Shown in pieces: positions 12,641 to 25,500 of a DNA stretch of 64,000 nt. Below the pieces are notes generated by a model. That model had not been told where the DNA came from and did not search any database. It worked only from the letters and a program-made list of their open reading frames with translations. How positions within the stretch are numbered: the first letter of the stretch is position 1; the number at the start of each line of letters is the position of its first letter. This DNA comes from Hepsetus odoe (lineage: Eukaryota; Chordata; Actinopteri; Characiformes; Hepsetidae). The position numbers and the translations under genes were made by a program. The stretch lies in the NCBI GenBank assembly GCA_017165825.1, contig CM029369.1, positions 13,019,824 to 13,083,823 on the forward strand, in the 5' to 3' direction.

Positions 12641-12975
12641 TTTCAGGCAGCTAATATTCCTCTGGTATGTGAGTTGGGTATTGATAAGCTGTCTTTTGAT
12701 GACTTCTCTCTGGATGTGGATGCCATGATAACTGCTGCCCTCCGCATGTTCATGGAGCTCGGGATGTTGCAGAAATTTAAGATAGACTATGAGGTGACAC
12801 AAACATCCACAGTTTGCACTGGTGGCTTTTTTTCTATCATTGTGGTTTAACACTGATATTCATATGCACAAACCTAAACCAAACCCTAACAACAGAAAAC
12901 GAAAGGAAGTTTTTGGAGGCTGTGCATTCAGAAAAGAAAATGTAGTGCTACTTTGCAAAATGATTAAAGTAACCC

Positions 12976-13014
<39 letters not shown>

Positions 13015-13551
13015 CACATGCGCACACACACACATGCACACACACAAGCACTCTGCTTAGACTTCATGTTTTTAATCCTTTGACATACATTCTCTGGCAA
13101 TTTTTCATTGCCAGTTTATCTCCAGTGTTTCATTCAGAATGGGTTCATGTTGCACTGTATGACAAAGTGAAGGACTCAAATGTACTTCATTCATTTTCAT
13201 CTGTGCATAACTTCACTCTTTTCCGCTTCTATTAATTTTTTTTTCATCTTTCTCTAGCTGAAAATGCCAAGGTTTAAAAACCTCTCCAGCCTTTCACCCT
13301 TCACTCCATCCTTTCACAGGCTTTGCATGAAAATATTGTAGGAGAGGATTGTGTCACATGCTTGTCTCCTTCTGTTTTTCACTTTTTCTCTCTTTCTCTT
13401 GTTCTGACAAGCCCACTTTTTCCTTTCTTCCTTTCTAGACTCTGTGTAGGTGGTTGCTGACTGTAAGGAAGAACTACCGTATGGTTCTGTACCATAACTG
13501 GAGACACGCGTTCAATGTCTGCCAGTGCATGTTTTCAATGCTTACGGTGAG

Positions 13552-13591
<40 letters not shown>

Positions 13592-16500
13592 GTACACACA
13601 CCAGAGACCAATAAACCATTGATTATTGGGTACTGACATGGAAACATGAGCATGTGCATGACTGCGTGTGCTGAGCTGGCTTTTTAGGCATATCTCATGG
13701 TTGTACAGTTCTACAGGGTAGGTCTCATTCCCAGTAGGCTTAACTCTAAAGATGGATGTAGATTAATTTGAGTAATATGTTTATGTCATATGATTTTGGT
13801 TACTTTGATTAACATCACAAACCCAAAACACAAAATTTAAGTTTTGCATAAATATGCTTTCTGCCGGGACACAATTCTTAACCAGGAAAGGTATTAATAT
13901 ATAGATTGCATTATAACCTCTCAGATTAAATCCATGGAACTTGTTACAGGTTCCAAACTCCTTAAACCTTTTGGTTACATTAGCGACAGTCGTTTCAGCC
14001 AATCATTTTTGATTTAGCTTCAGAGTTCTAACTGAATAAAAGCCTGTATTCTGTTTGTTTTAGCAAAGATCAATGAAATTGAAGATGCCAATCAGGTTGT
14101 CCCCCAGCTGCCTAGCCATGCAGTGCTTACATTTTTCTGAAAACTGCAGCATTTCTAGTTTGTTTTCAATCAGATTCTAACAGCCGTTGCTTGGTTTACC
14201 TGCTTGTCCTTTTTTTGATGTTGCATTTTTATATTTTTTTGCTGGTCTTCATAAGATAATCCATAAAATACTGTATCCTGCACCTCAAAAAAGTATGCGT
14301 TTATTACACGTTTTCAATGTTCTCTGCGGCTTGCACTATAGCAATTCATTTACTGAAGATCCATTTCCACCACATGATCTATTGGTTTCACGTTGAACCT
14401 GTAGTGACTGTTTATGTGTGTGTGTGTTTGTGTATCCCAGACGGCAGGCTTCCAAGAGACGCTGTCAGAGTTAGAGACTCTGGCGCTCATAGTGGGCTGT
14501 GTTTGCCATGATCTGGACCACAGAGGAACCAACAATGCCTTCCAAGCCAAGTGAGACACAAACACACACTGACTACACTGGAGTGTCTGTAAACAACATG
14601 CAACAGTTCATTCATAATGAGCTGCCAGAACATCAGGAAGAACCCCATACCTGCACTTCAGCCAATTCTAAGCCTAGACCAGGGGAAATGTTACTAACTC
14701 TAAACAAAGTCCTTCCAGGCAAAACCCTGAAATCAAAAATCGTCTAATTCTCAATATTACGCATTCATCACAATCTGCTTGCAGGTTTTATATGTTAACC
14801 CCTATTGGATCCTAGAGTTCAGGTAAAAGATCCATTTTGTTTAGAAATCACTGCATTTGAAAGACTGCAGTTGCCAAAATGCAGCCTCATTGATTCGCTG
14901 TAGTTCCATCCAACATAATTCTACATTGTGAGCATTCATTATTAATTGCTTTATAAATAAGAGCAGATGTGGAATTCAAATTGATGCTTTTTAAGAATAC
15001 CACATACAACAAGAAATATTAGCTCGTTGTTTTTAATAGTTGTGGGAGAAACTGTGGCATAACAGATTCAAATCTGGCCATACAGTTTGGTCATCGTAAA
15101 ACGGAAAGAGCAACAAAGGGTTGTTTTCAATGTCCTATACTCTGCCTTTCAAATTCAGATGAGCAAAATCATTGTTCCTGGATGGTTTCAAAAAGTTCCG
15201 GACATATTTTCTTACTTACAGCAGCAAAATTTACTGCTCCAACATATGAATCTTGGATACTACATCTATGGGAATTGCACAATATCTAGGAAATAACACT
15301 GTTTAACTATGTGAATATAGGTGTAAAGTATTAATGTATATACAACAAAAACATGTATGAAGTGTCTTTCAGCAGAAGTGTGGTGGTCCTTTACTAAACA
15401 TTGTTCCAAAAAAGATTTACCCAGCATTTTACTGTTTATTAATAACTTAAATACACCATTTCCAATACAACATCACAGCAGTCCATGATTCCTTTTATTG
15501 ACAAGCCCCCAACTTTAATACAACTGATACTGTGGTAGCGTTCATGAGCATTATAATTTTTATCATTTCAACACCACTTGAAGGCAGCAATACTCCCTCA
15601 CAGATCTTTGTAGGTTTTTCATATATAAAAAAAAACATTTTGTGATTTTCCTTTGAATGTCAGAAGGATTAAGATAGTAATTTCTGCGTTTGCATGCCAG
15701 CATCTGCATCCATATATAGTCGTGAAGAAAGTAGGACACCCAATGAAATCTTGTGTGTTTTTGAAACATGCTTGGATATATGGATATTTAATCTCAATTT
15801 TAACAATACTGGGAGATTCAAGTAATATAACTAAACAATTAACACTGAAGAAAAGACTGAATGTAGTTCTACAAAGATGTGATTTCTGGTGAGGAATTAA
15901 TTGGGACAGCCCCACCTTTATTCTCAATTCATATGGCTCAAATCAGAGCAGACCGCAAGATGCTAAAAGAAGTCCCTGAAACTCTAAAAGGTCATCACGG
16001 GACCTACAGCAGGCTCTTGCTACTGTTAATGTGAAAGTGCCTCTACAATTAGCTTCTTCACAACTTTAACTTGCATGGTTGGTGTGCAAAGAGGAAACCC
16101 GCTGCTCTCTAAGAGAAACATCAAGGCAAGACTGAAGTTTGCCAGAAAGAACATAGACAAAGAGCAATACTTCTGGAATAATGTTTTTTGGACAGATAAG
16201 TCTAAATTTGAATTATGTGGACACCAGAACAGAGGACATGTCTGGCATAAATCAAATACAGCATTCCAGGAAAAGGACCTTATCAAAATGTGAAGCATGG
16301 AGGTGGAAGTGTCATGATTTGGAGATGCTTTACTGCAGCAGGACATGGCCAGAATCCATCATCCAAAACCATCATAGAATCCACCATTCACCAGAGCATA
16401 GCACCAGAGGGTGCTCGAGGAACATGTGAGACCATCTATAAGAACATTAAAGCTGAAGCAGAACTGGAACCTGAGCCAAAACATACCAGTAAATCCAGCA

Positions 16501-19500
16501 AAGGCTGCCTGAAAACTAAGAAATGGAGAGTCCTGGAGTGGCTGAGTCAAAGCCCAGATCTTAATCCCACTGAGGTGCTGAAACCCCTCAAACATCTCAT
16601 AAATATTTTAAAGACTTCTGCATTGTAGAGTGGGGCAAACCTTCCTCAGACCAATGTCAGAGACTGGTAGATGCTACAAGAAGCGTCTCACTGTGGTTAT
16701 TTCAGCCAAAGGTGGGAACACAAGCTATTAGGGGGAAGGGTGACCTAACTTTTTCCTCAGTTAGAATCCACATTTTTCTTGATATCTTTTTTTTTATGAA
16801 TAAATCAAGGTTAATTTTTGTTGTTTATCTGAAATTAAATAATTTTCTTTTCCAGAGATAAATAAAAACAAAATTAGTCATCGATATGTGAACATTTCTT
16901 AATAAAGAACTGAATATTTAATGGGGTGTCCTAATTTTTCACATGACTGTATTTGTTTCCACTTTGCTCGATAGGTCAGGGTGGTCCAGTTCTATCAAAG
17001 AGATAAGCAAGACTTGTATAAGTGTTGCATAAGAGAGAGTGTGTTGGATAAGGAGTCAGTCCAGTCCTCTCTTCCACCTCTCACTCACTTTTACCTGCAC
17101 TCCACTGCTCTTACTATCTATACTACCTTTACTGTGGCATCACATAAAGCATATTCTCTTAAGGGTTATAAGTAAGGTACAATGTCTCTCTCTCTCTCAC
17201 TAACTCCCCCTCAAACCTCTAAATAATCCTCTCAGGACGGGTTCTGCTCTCTCTCTGCTCTATGGGACCTCAGCCACCCTGGAACATCACCACTTCAACC
17301 ATGCTGTCATGATCCTGCAGAGTGAAGTAGGATTACCCATTCTCTCTGTCACACACACACACACACACACACAGATTCATTCCACATCAGTGCAATGACC
17401 TTGTAATTACAACACGTTCCTCACTCCTCACTTTCATAGTGGTATTGACAGCTGACAAGGCTACTGTCTTTATTAAACACACATCTGAATCATAAAGACG
17501 TTGGGGATTAGGATGGGTAACTCAGCTCTACTGAATGAAATCAGTGAAATTATGAAAAATAAAGCAGTGAGGCTGGTGTGTCTGTGTTTCTCTAACTATG
17601 CAATTTAGAGAAAAGAAAAAGGAAAAATAGGTAGGGCCTTTGCTGTTATATTTAGTTAATAATTTGTCCCCAGAACTTGTACACTTTCCCCTTCGCACTA
17701 CAACCACACACCGCTACTTGCAATCAAGTTTCATTGATTCACTCGATACATATGTCAGAATAAAAAATATGTTTTTATAGGTTTTGTCAGTTGTCATGAA
17801 AGGATTATGTACTTATGAATATAGGCCTTAAGCAAAAAGGTCCTGAAAAAAGAAAAAAAAAAAGCCTTCAAATCACTCTTGTTCAAAGGTAATTGGACTG
17901 GTTCTGGATGAGTTGTGGATCCCGCTCTTGGAAAATTGTTCAAAATAAATGTTATAACATTCTAAAATGGTTTCAAATGCCTTTGAAGGTCACTAATTTA
18001 GAGACATGGGTTTATGTTCCCTATTCTGAAAAGAACATCTTGTCTCTTTTAAGTTGTCAGTCATGATATAGTCATGATAAATATTTGTTCATTCAGCTCT
18101 CCAGATGTTTTGCCACTGATATTTGTCTCTTTGGTCTTTCTAGGGCCATAATATATTTTCCAACCTGTCATCACGTGACTATGGGGACCTGATGCAGCTG
18201 CTGAAACAATCCATCCTGGCTACAGACCTCACACTCTACTTTGAGTGAGTGCTGCAGTGTTCTTCCGTATCAGATACAGGACTCGCTCAATGCCAAAACC
18301 CATACACGCTGTAAATTTCTCAGTCTCAAAGAATACCAAAATGAAGCATTGATCCTTTTAATCTTTTCTTATATCTCCTGTCCCTGATGTCTTTGGCAGT
18401 GTAGAGCAACAGTGTTTCTAAAGGATCAAAGGGGGGTTGTGTAAGTTGGGATTTTGTTGGAACGTTGATAACCTTCTATTTCCTGAGTCTCTACTGCCTC
18501 TTAGTGGTTCTAGGATGAGCTGCAACAAAACATCTGCAGAAAAGTGCTTAAAATAAATAGGGGTGAAAATGCTATAACTGTCAGCACATTGTAACAATGT
18601 TTCCATGGAAATATACTATGAATATTTGTGATAATGTGAAGAAATGGACTGTGGCAGCAGTCACAATTTCCCAGCATTAAAATGTGAAACTGACTTCATG
18701 CCCATCTTCTGACTTCATGTCCATCTTCTACAGAAACAGAAGGAGTTTCTTTGAACTGGTCAATAAAGGAGAGTACAATTGGAACGTTAAAGAACACAGA
18801 GATATGTTCAGGTCAGCCATTAGGACACTGATTATGTCCAGCTTTGTTTTATAATGCATTTGTAATATAACTAGTAATTACTTTAAAAGTGAATGAACAT
18901 GTTTTTATGATGGTGATATTGCATCCCTGAAATGCATTAAAGTGTAACTGATTGTAAATGTGATTGCTGTTATCAAAATGGTTCACTCAAATGTTTAATG
19001 AATCAAAACACCAGCAGTTCAGTCTGAGCTTGTTTAGGAAAATGACATTACACAGTAAAAATGGGATTCACTGAAGGCCTTGTTTGTTGCAGCCTTCTAC
19101 ATTATTGCTATTGCAAAAGCCAATATTGAGATAATCATTAGGAAATAATGTTGGCAGCTTTGCTATACACATAACATGATTCTTTCTGTATGTTAGGTCA
19201 ATGTTAATGACAGCATGTGATTTAGGAGCTGTGACCAAGCCCTGGGAGATCTCTCGCAAGGCAAGCGTGACTCATTCTCTTCCCTACCTTAAAAAGGACT
19301 GTCATTGTTTGTGATGGAATGTTGCTTACTTTGTGTGTGTGTGTGTGTGCGCGCTCCTACAGGTAGCAGAGTTGGTGACCAGTGAGTTTTTCGAGCAGGG
19401 TGACAGAGAGAGGTCTGAGCTGAAGCTGACTCCTTCTGTAGGTCCAGTCAATTGCATCACCAAAAAGCACATGCACAATTAGCCTATTCCATGTAAATCT

Positions 19501-22500
19501 ATTAAATTTATTATTTTAATTTAACAAAAAGTTGTTTTTAATATAAATGTTATTTATATATATCACAATAATTAACATATATTAATATAATATTTTATAT
19601 ATAAAATATATACTAATTAGGGACAAACAGGAGCACATTAATGATGGAAAAGAGGCTACTATTTAGACTCCACAGCTTTGAAGCTCACATGCTTTTGTGC
19701 CCCCCACAGTAATTATGGCCGGGTGCAAAATCCAGGCTGGACACATTGCCTTTCTCTCTGAAGAACCTCTCGCCTCAGGTTTAGCACCCAGTCAAAGTCT
19801 TTAGCACGGAGCGTGTGGGCGTTCTGCATAATAAATTCAGTTACAGTGCATCAGCCTGGGAACTATCTCTCCAACACAGTCGTGCTCTAACGTCATACAT
19901 ACACACAGAGAACTGAGTAGCAGAAAAGGAGGACTCAATGAACCAGTATATGGAACATTCTCTCATGCACAAATACTGCAGATGCTCACACAGCAATAAC
20001 AGCATGACCAATGGATAAAGTCTGAATGAAGAATCAAAAAAACTGTGGTACATAGTGATAATACATTTATACAGAGTGTTAAACTGCAATCCAAAACCAA
20101 TAGATTTACTGAATGTTTAACGGGAAAATCTTGTCTCCAGCATGAAGTTCTATTTGAGGTTTAATACAGCTCAAGAATCCTGAAGGAAAGGGATTAGATC
20201 AGATGAACAAATCCTGTAATCTCTCATTTTTGTGCTCAAAGAATAGGCTGACAAATTCTTTTTGTCTTTTTGTCCCGCTACATTTGCTTAATGATTAAGT
20301 AAGACAATTTGATGATGTGGGTGACTGAAACCTTTCTCAAACATGCGTGTTTTTCAGGCCATCTTCGACCGGAACCGAAAAGATGAGTTACCAAGTTTAC
20401 AGCTGGAATGGATCGATGGTATCTGTGCTCCACTGTATGAGGTAATTTTTTTTCATTCATGAAACACTAATAGACATGTAAAAAAAATGAAACAGCAAAA
20501 ATTGCTAATGTTGATGAAAAGCTACAATGAACCTGCAAGAACAGGAAATGTCTTGGAAAAACATAGCAAACAAGTGTTTTTCTGGTTGTGGCCGTTTCAT
20601 CACAATATATTCCAGAACCACTAAGCAAACCGGGCTGTAGTGATTAAACTCAGATTTAAAAAATCAATTACTTGAAATAAAAATCAATTAATTGGCCACT
20701 GATGATTAATGCACATTTTGAATTACAGTATGAAACCAAGTCAATCTATATAGATCTCACGGTTCGGCAGTGACTAAATTAGTGCATGAAGAATTTTGAT
20801 GGCAGTGGTATGAAGCTGTCATGCAATTTAGCAGAACTAGAGCACATGCCTCGAAATAGTAGAAGAGAGAAGAGTCCATGCAACAGGTTAAAGTGGTCTT
20901 TCACGATGTTCCTTGATCTGTTACAGAAGCAATTCTGTTAAATGTCTTTCATGGAGGACAGAGTGATAATGAAAAAGTGAAAGTGACTAACACACACATA
21001 TGCAGCAGGGGGCAGTGATGGGTATGGTATCTTGCTCAAGTGTACATCAGGGCAACCTACTGGTCTGGGATTTGAACCCACGACCATCAGATTCTGTGGC
21101 CTAGTCCCTGACCACAAGGCCACCACTTGCAGAGGCTAGCTGACCTACAGTGAGAGGCAATCTGACCTACAGTGGGGCAGCGGTGGCCTAGTGGTTAGGA
21201 CGTTAGCCGCATGATCAGAGGATCAGGGGTTTGAACCCCTTCCTGATAGGTTGCCCTGAGGTAACCTTGAGCAAGATGCCATCCCTGTCACTGCTCCCTG
21301 AGCGCTTTCAATAGCTGCCCACTGCTGCATGGTGTTTGTTTGTGCATGGGTTAAATGCAGAGGTCCAATTTTGTTGTGGTTCACTGTCTGCTGTGCTGTG
21401 ACCTCGCAATGACAAAAGGTTGTCACTTTCACTTTTTTTCCCAGTGAGATGCAATCTGAAACATTACAGATCCTGTAGCAGAAGATGATGCAGCAGGAGA
21501 GCAGACTTTCCACAGTGTCCCTTACAATTGTGATGTGTGGGGGGGGGATACATTTCATAAACTTCAGCAGAAAGTGCTGGCCTTGTTGTGTCCTCTTGAA
21601 ATGGAGTCAAGAGGCCAAATAAAGTCACCCCTGATTTGGACATCCAGAAGCTTCACAATGACAGTGTTGATAGTGAGTGGTTGGGGGACTTGATGTGATT
21701 AGAGCTGAACTAGAGCTGTGCAGTTTTGAGTCAGCAGTGTGAAGATCAGAAACACAGCCTGTGTCCTTGAAGGATCAAGCTCGTAGATACCCCAGCATAC
21801 ATTCATTCAGTATATGGAGTATGTTTGATGGTTCAGAGCATGATTTTTATTTTTAATAATGTTAAAGCTGAAGTTTATGCACAAAATATAAATAACAATT
21901 TTGCACTGGACAAAACTTACGCCACAAATGGTAATTGCAGGCAGTGAATATAAATCTAAATTTGTGTTATAATCATAGGAACAGGAAAGAAAAGAACATT
22001 CTACAATGCAACAGAAACTTTCTTTAAAACAATGGCGCCCTCTCCTGTAAACTGAGGAAAACAAAACACCTACCCCTGTCTCATTTTCCAGATCAGCCTG
22101 AAATCAAGATCAACCAAAACTCTTTTAAAAGCAAAACAGTTTCAGATACCAAAAATCTGTCTTTTTTAATAATACAATAACTATAAAACAGGAAGAAGAT
22201 TTAGGAATAGTTTAGGACAAATTCTGACAAAGATTCATAAGTAACAGTTACCCTCACTTTTCAGTTTTACAAGTTTTTGTTTCTTTCTTTAATGATGTGC
22301 TTTTTTATTAGTGATTAACTAAATTATACATATTATCCATCACTTTACATGCTAATGTGCCATTATATACATTTACTTATTGGTGTCATCCACACATAAT
22401 TGAACATGGTAATGTTATCCGGAAACAAACATATTAAGTATATCCACTATTTTCTGAAACCTTAAATGATATTTATGCCGACACATCTGTAAACAAGGTT

Positions 22501-25500
22501 TATTATTTTTGTCATCGTGTTCGGTAAAGTATATAACGTTTCATGGTGGATTTATCAGAATGCTGCAGTAATCAATCTAAATGAATTAAACTTGATTACC
22601 GTAAGAAAAGCTCAAACTGCTCTGCTCATTTACATATTTTCTGCTACTTCTCTCTCTGTCTGTATATTTATGGGGTGTTTCTCCAGGAAGGACAGAGATA
22701 GAGATGCTTCTGCTATTTGAAACGTTGAATCAGATTTGTGCGTTTCCCTCTCTGATATATAATCCAGTGCTTAATGCTGGTATCAGTACCAATATTGTGG
22801 TTATACTGGCTATCAGTGTCATTGATACCTCTCTGTTAATGCTGTGCCTCTGACTTAAATTGAGTTTTGTTAAATTAGTTAAAAAGCAAACACAAAAAAA
22901 CAAGAGGATTTTGTCTTTCCACCTAGACTTGGGCCAATTAAACAGTGTGTGTGTGCGGTGGCAGGAGGAGACGGATCAGAGACATGGTGGGGCTTTGGAG
23001 TGTGGGTGGAAGAAAATCCCACATATCTCTCTCTTTCTTCTTCTGGTGCCACCATGCTGAATATTAATCTAATGTTACATAAAATTTTTCTTCAAAGCCT
23101 AGATAACCTTATCTTCCTCTCTCTCTGGTTGCGTAACTCATGACGGGAAATGGCTAGAGCAGATGCCCGAGACGCTGTACATACATTATTAGTCTTGTTT
23201 TAGTCTTGTCGCAAACTTCTGATACATGTTTTTGTTTTTGTATAATTCAGTTTTATTTTTGTTTCATTTATTTTTAAGGCATTGTTTGGTTATTGAGGCT
23301 GAGTTTGGGATTATGTTCTGTCCATAATTCTAAAATTCAATTTCAAGTCTTCAGTTCTTGGAAGCACGGTTGCTCAGGGTAGTGCTGTCACCTCACAGCA
23401 AGAAGGTCCTGGGTTTGATACCCAGGTAGGGCAGTCTGGGTCTTTTCTGTGTGGAGTTTGCATGTTCTCCATGTGTCAGGGTGGGTTTCCTCCAGATGCT
23501 CTGGTTTCTCCCCCACCATGAATTCACTTCACATGAATTCCCATTGATCCATGTAGTGTAAAAAGGTATGATGGGTAGGTCTCCACATACTTTTGGCCTG
23601 GTAGTGTATGCATTGTACTTATGTATGACCCCATGCCCTTCTGCAACGTTCCTTCTTGTTTCTTTATTTCAAGATGTTTCAGTCGTTTTGTGTTCAGCTA
23701 GGGATTGGACTATGGCTACGTGTTCCTCTAACAAATGACACAAAAGAGAAAAAAGAGTCAAAAGAGAAGATTTAACTTTGAAAACGCTAAAAGAATAATA
23801 AATCCATACACAGGATCTTTTCTGCCACCTGTTTATTACAGAGGATTTATTACAGAGGCAACAAAAACAGCAATCTGCCCACACTCATGAATAGGCGGGC
23901 TGTTGTGGTGTTGTTCACTGCTGTGCTACCTGCTCATCAGAGCCAAGCTGGACTAAACAGTCAGAGGGATCAGCCATATGAAATGAGGGATCAGCCAAAT
24001 GAAAGTAAAATGGCCTCTTAGAGTGTAGTTAATCCACCGTACAGTAGAAAACCCTTGTTAGGGCTCCTCTAAAATAAAATGAACACATTCTGCAGTTATC
24101 ATTTACATTACATTTACATTTACGGCATTTAGCAGACGCTCTTATCCAGAGCGATGTACATGTCCTAATTACAGGGACAGTCCCCCCTGGAGCAACTCAG
24201 GGTTAAGGGTCTTGCTCAGGGACCCAATGAGGGTAGTGCCAGAGGTGGGATTCGAACCAGGGACCTCTTGATCCAGAGGTCCGTAGGCAAGTACCTGTAA
24301 CGGTGGCGGGGTGCCAGAAGGACGCCAGTGCAGAGCCAGGGGTTCGGAACGTAGTTTTATTATCCAGATATACAAAAAAACCAGAAGCAAGGACTGCAGT
24401 TCTAATCAAAAACCAAGAACCGAGGAACTGCAGTCTAAATCAAGATACCAAGTCACTAAACACTAAAACCACAACCAAATACCACCATTGCACGTAGGCT
24501 TAGCCTAACTAATGAGCCGCGCTCTGTTCTGACTCATCGGGGCTTAAATAGTCAGCCCCAATGAGGCACACCTGTGCCTTCTTGAGCTCAGGTGTGCTCA
24601 GTCAGAACAGAACGCCTCTAGCATGCCCAACACACCTCACACGTGCCAGAAACCCCTCATATGTGACAGTACCCTACCACTAGACCACCGCCACCCTAAT
24701 TATCAAATTATCAAACACATTAGGCCGCAGTGCTGCCCAAAAAGTAAAGAAGAGATAAAGGAACAATGGTTTTCCTGGATTACTTAACCTTTCTAAAGAC
24801 ATCTGCTGACATGTTGGTGTAAATCAGCTTCTCTGTGCCTGTAGTTACACACAGCAGCTTTAGAAAAAGAATGCAGGTCATCCATCATCTCACTGTTTTG
24901 CAATGCTTTAATGCCCTATAGAAAGGACCGGGGCAAACCCCCCCCCCCTCCCCCACCCCCTGTTTTTTAAATCAGTAAATAGGTTAGGTCACTAACCTAA
25001 AAATTGATTTGCTCTGAGTGACAAGTAACAAATTTAAAAATGCCATTTTTTTCTACAAGTAGGTGTACATTCGGCAAATAAACAGTAATAAGTAATAAGT
25101 AATTGTGTACTTATTATATATTGTACATTTTCAAACAAACATCATTTGAGGAGGGGTGCCCAGATTTTGCACAACACTGCATGTATCTTAAATAAAAGGA
25201 AATAAAAAAACACTGAATAATGCTAAGCATCAGCATGATTGAATTCTCAGCGAGGAGCAACTGAAATCTTCCTAATAAGTCATTTCATTTCTCAAAGGCT
25301 TCGTGTGTACTCAGTCACAGTTGGATGATAGTTCTCTCAGCAGAAATGTACCGTAATTATTTCTCCCTCTTTCCTCTTCTCTCTAGACTCTTGCCAAACT
25401 GAACCCCAAACTCCAGCCGATGGTTGACATGATCCAGGCCAACCGTGCCAAGTGGGATGAGCTCCATCAGAAGCGGCAGCGCAGCCAAGAACTGGTGAAT

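Larger units (their letters stand above)
8955..12646 (+). other. pde11a intron between exons w3 and w4
   Basis: 3.7 kb. It holds a T/C-rich stretch (about 9480-9790) running into CA repeats, a Tc1-like relic at 11325-12200 and a long TC repeat (12596-12636) before the next acceptor. No coding exon was seen. Confidence 0.8.
14551..17235 (+). other. pde11a intron between exons w6 and w7
   Basis: 2.7 kb. The main content is a complete but dead Tc1-type element (15717-16949). The rest shows no recognisable gene or repeat. Confidence 0.8.
20442..25386 (+). other. pde11a last intron
   Basis: 4.9 kb rich in retroelements: SINE-B copies at 20968 (minus) and 21167 (plus), SINE-C at 23358, a Tc1-type terminus at 23577-23609, and SINE-A at 24104 split by a solo LTR. 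A poly-C tract lies near 24939-24960, and a transposon-terminus-like ggggtgcccagattttgcac near 25154. No exon was seen. Confidence 0.8.

Noticed and set aside
19261..19268. Alternative GT donor at 19267 instead of the GC donor
   Set aside because: It would add Ala-Ser absent from PDE11A and has a poor consensus, while AAG|gcaagc fits the GC-donor class.
21175..21245. A possible tRNA gene with A and B boxes
   Set aside because: The tRNA-like part is followed by a shared body and tail found in five other places and is flanked by a 17-bp duplication, so it is a SINE head. The same holds for the heads of SINE-A and SINE-C copies.
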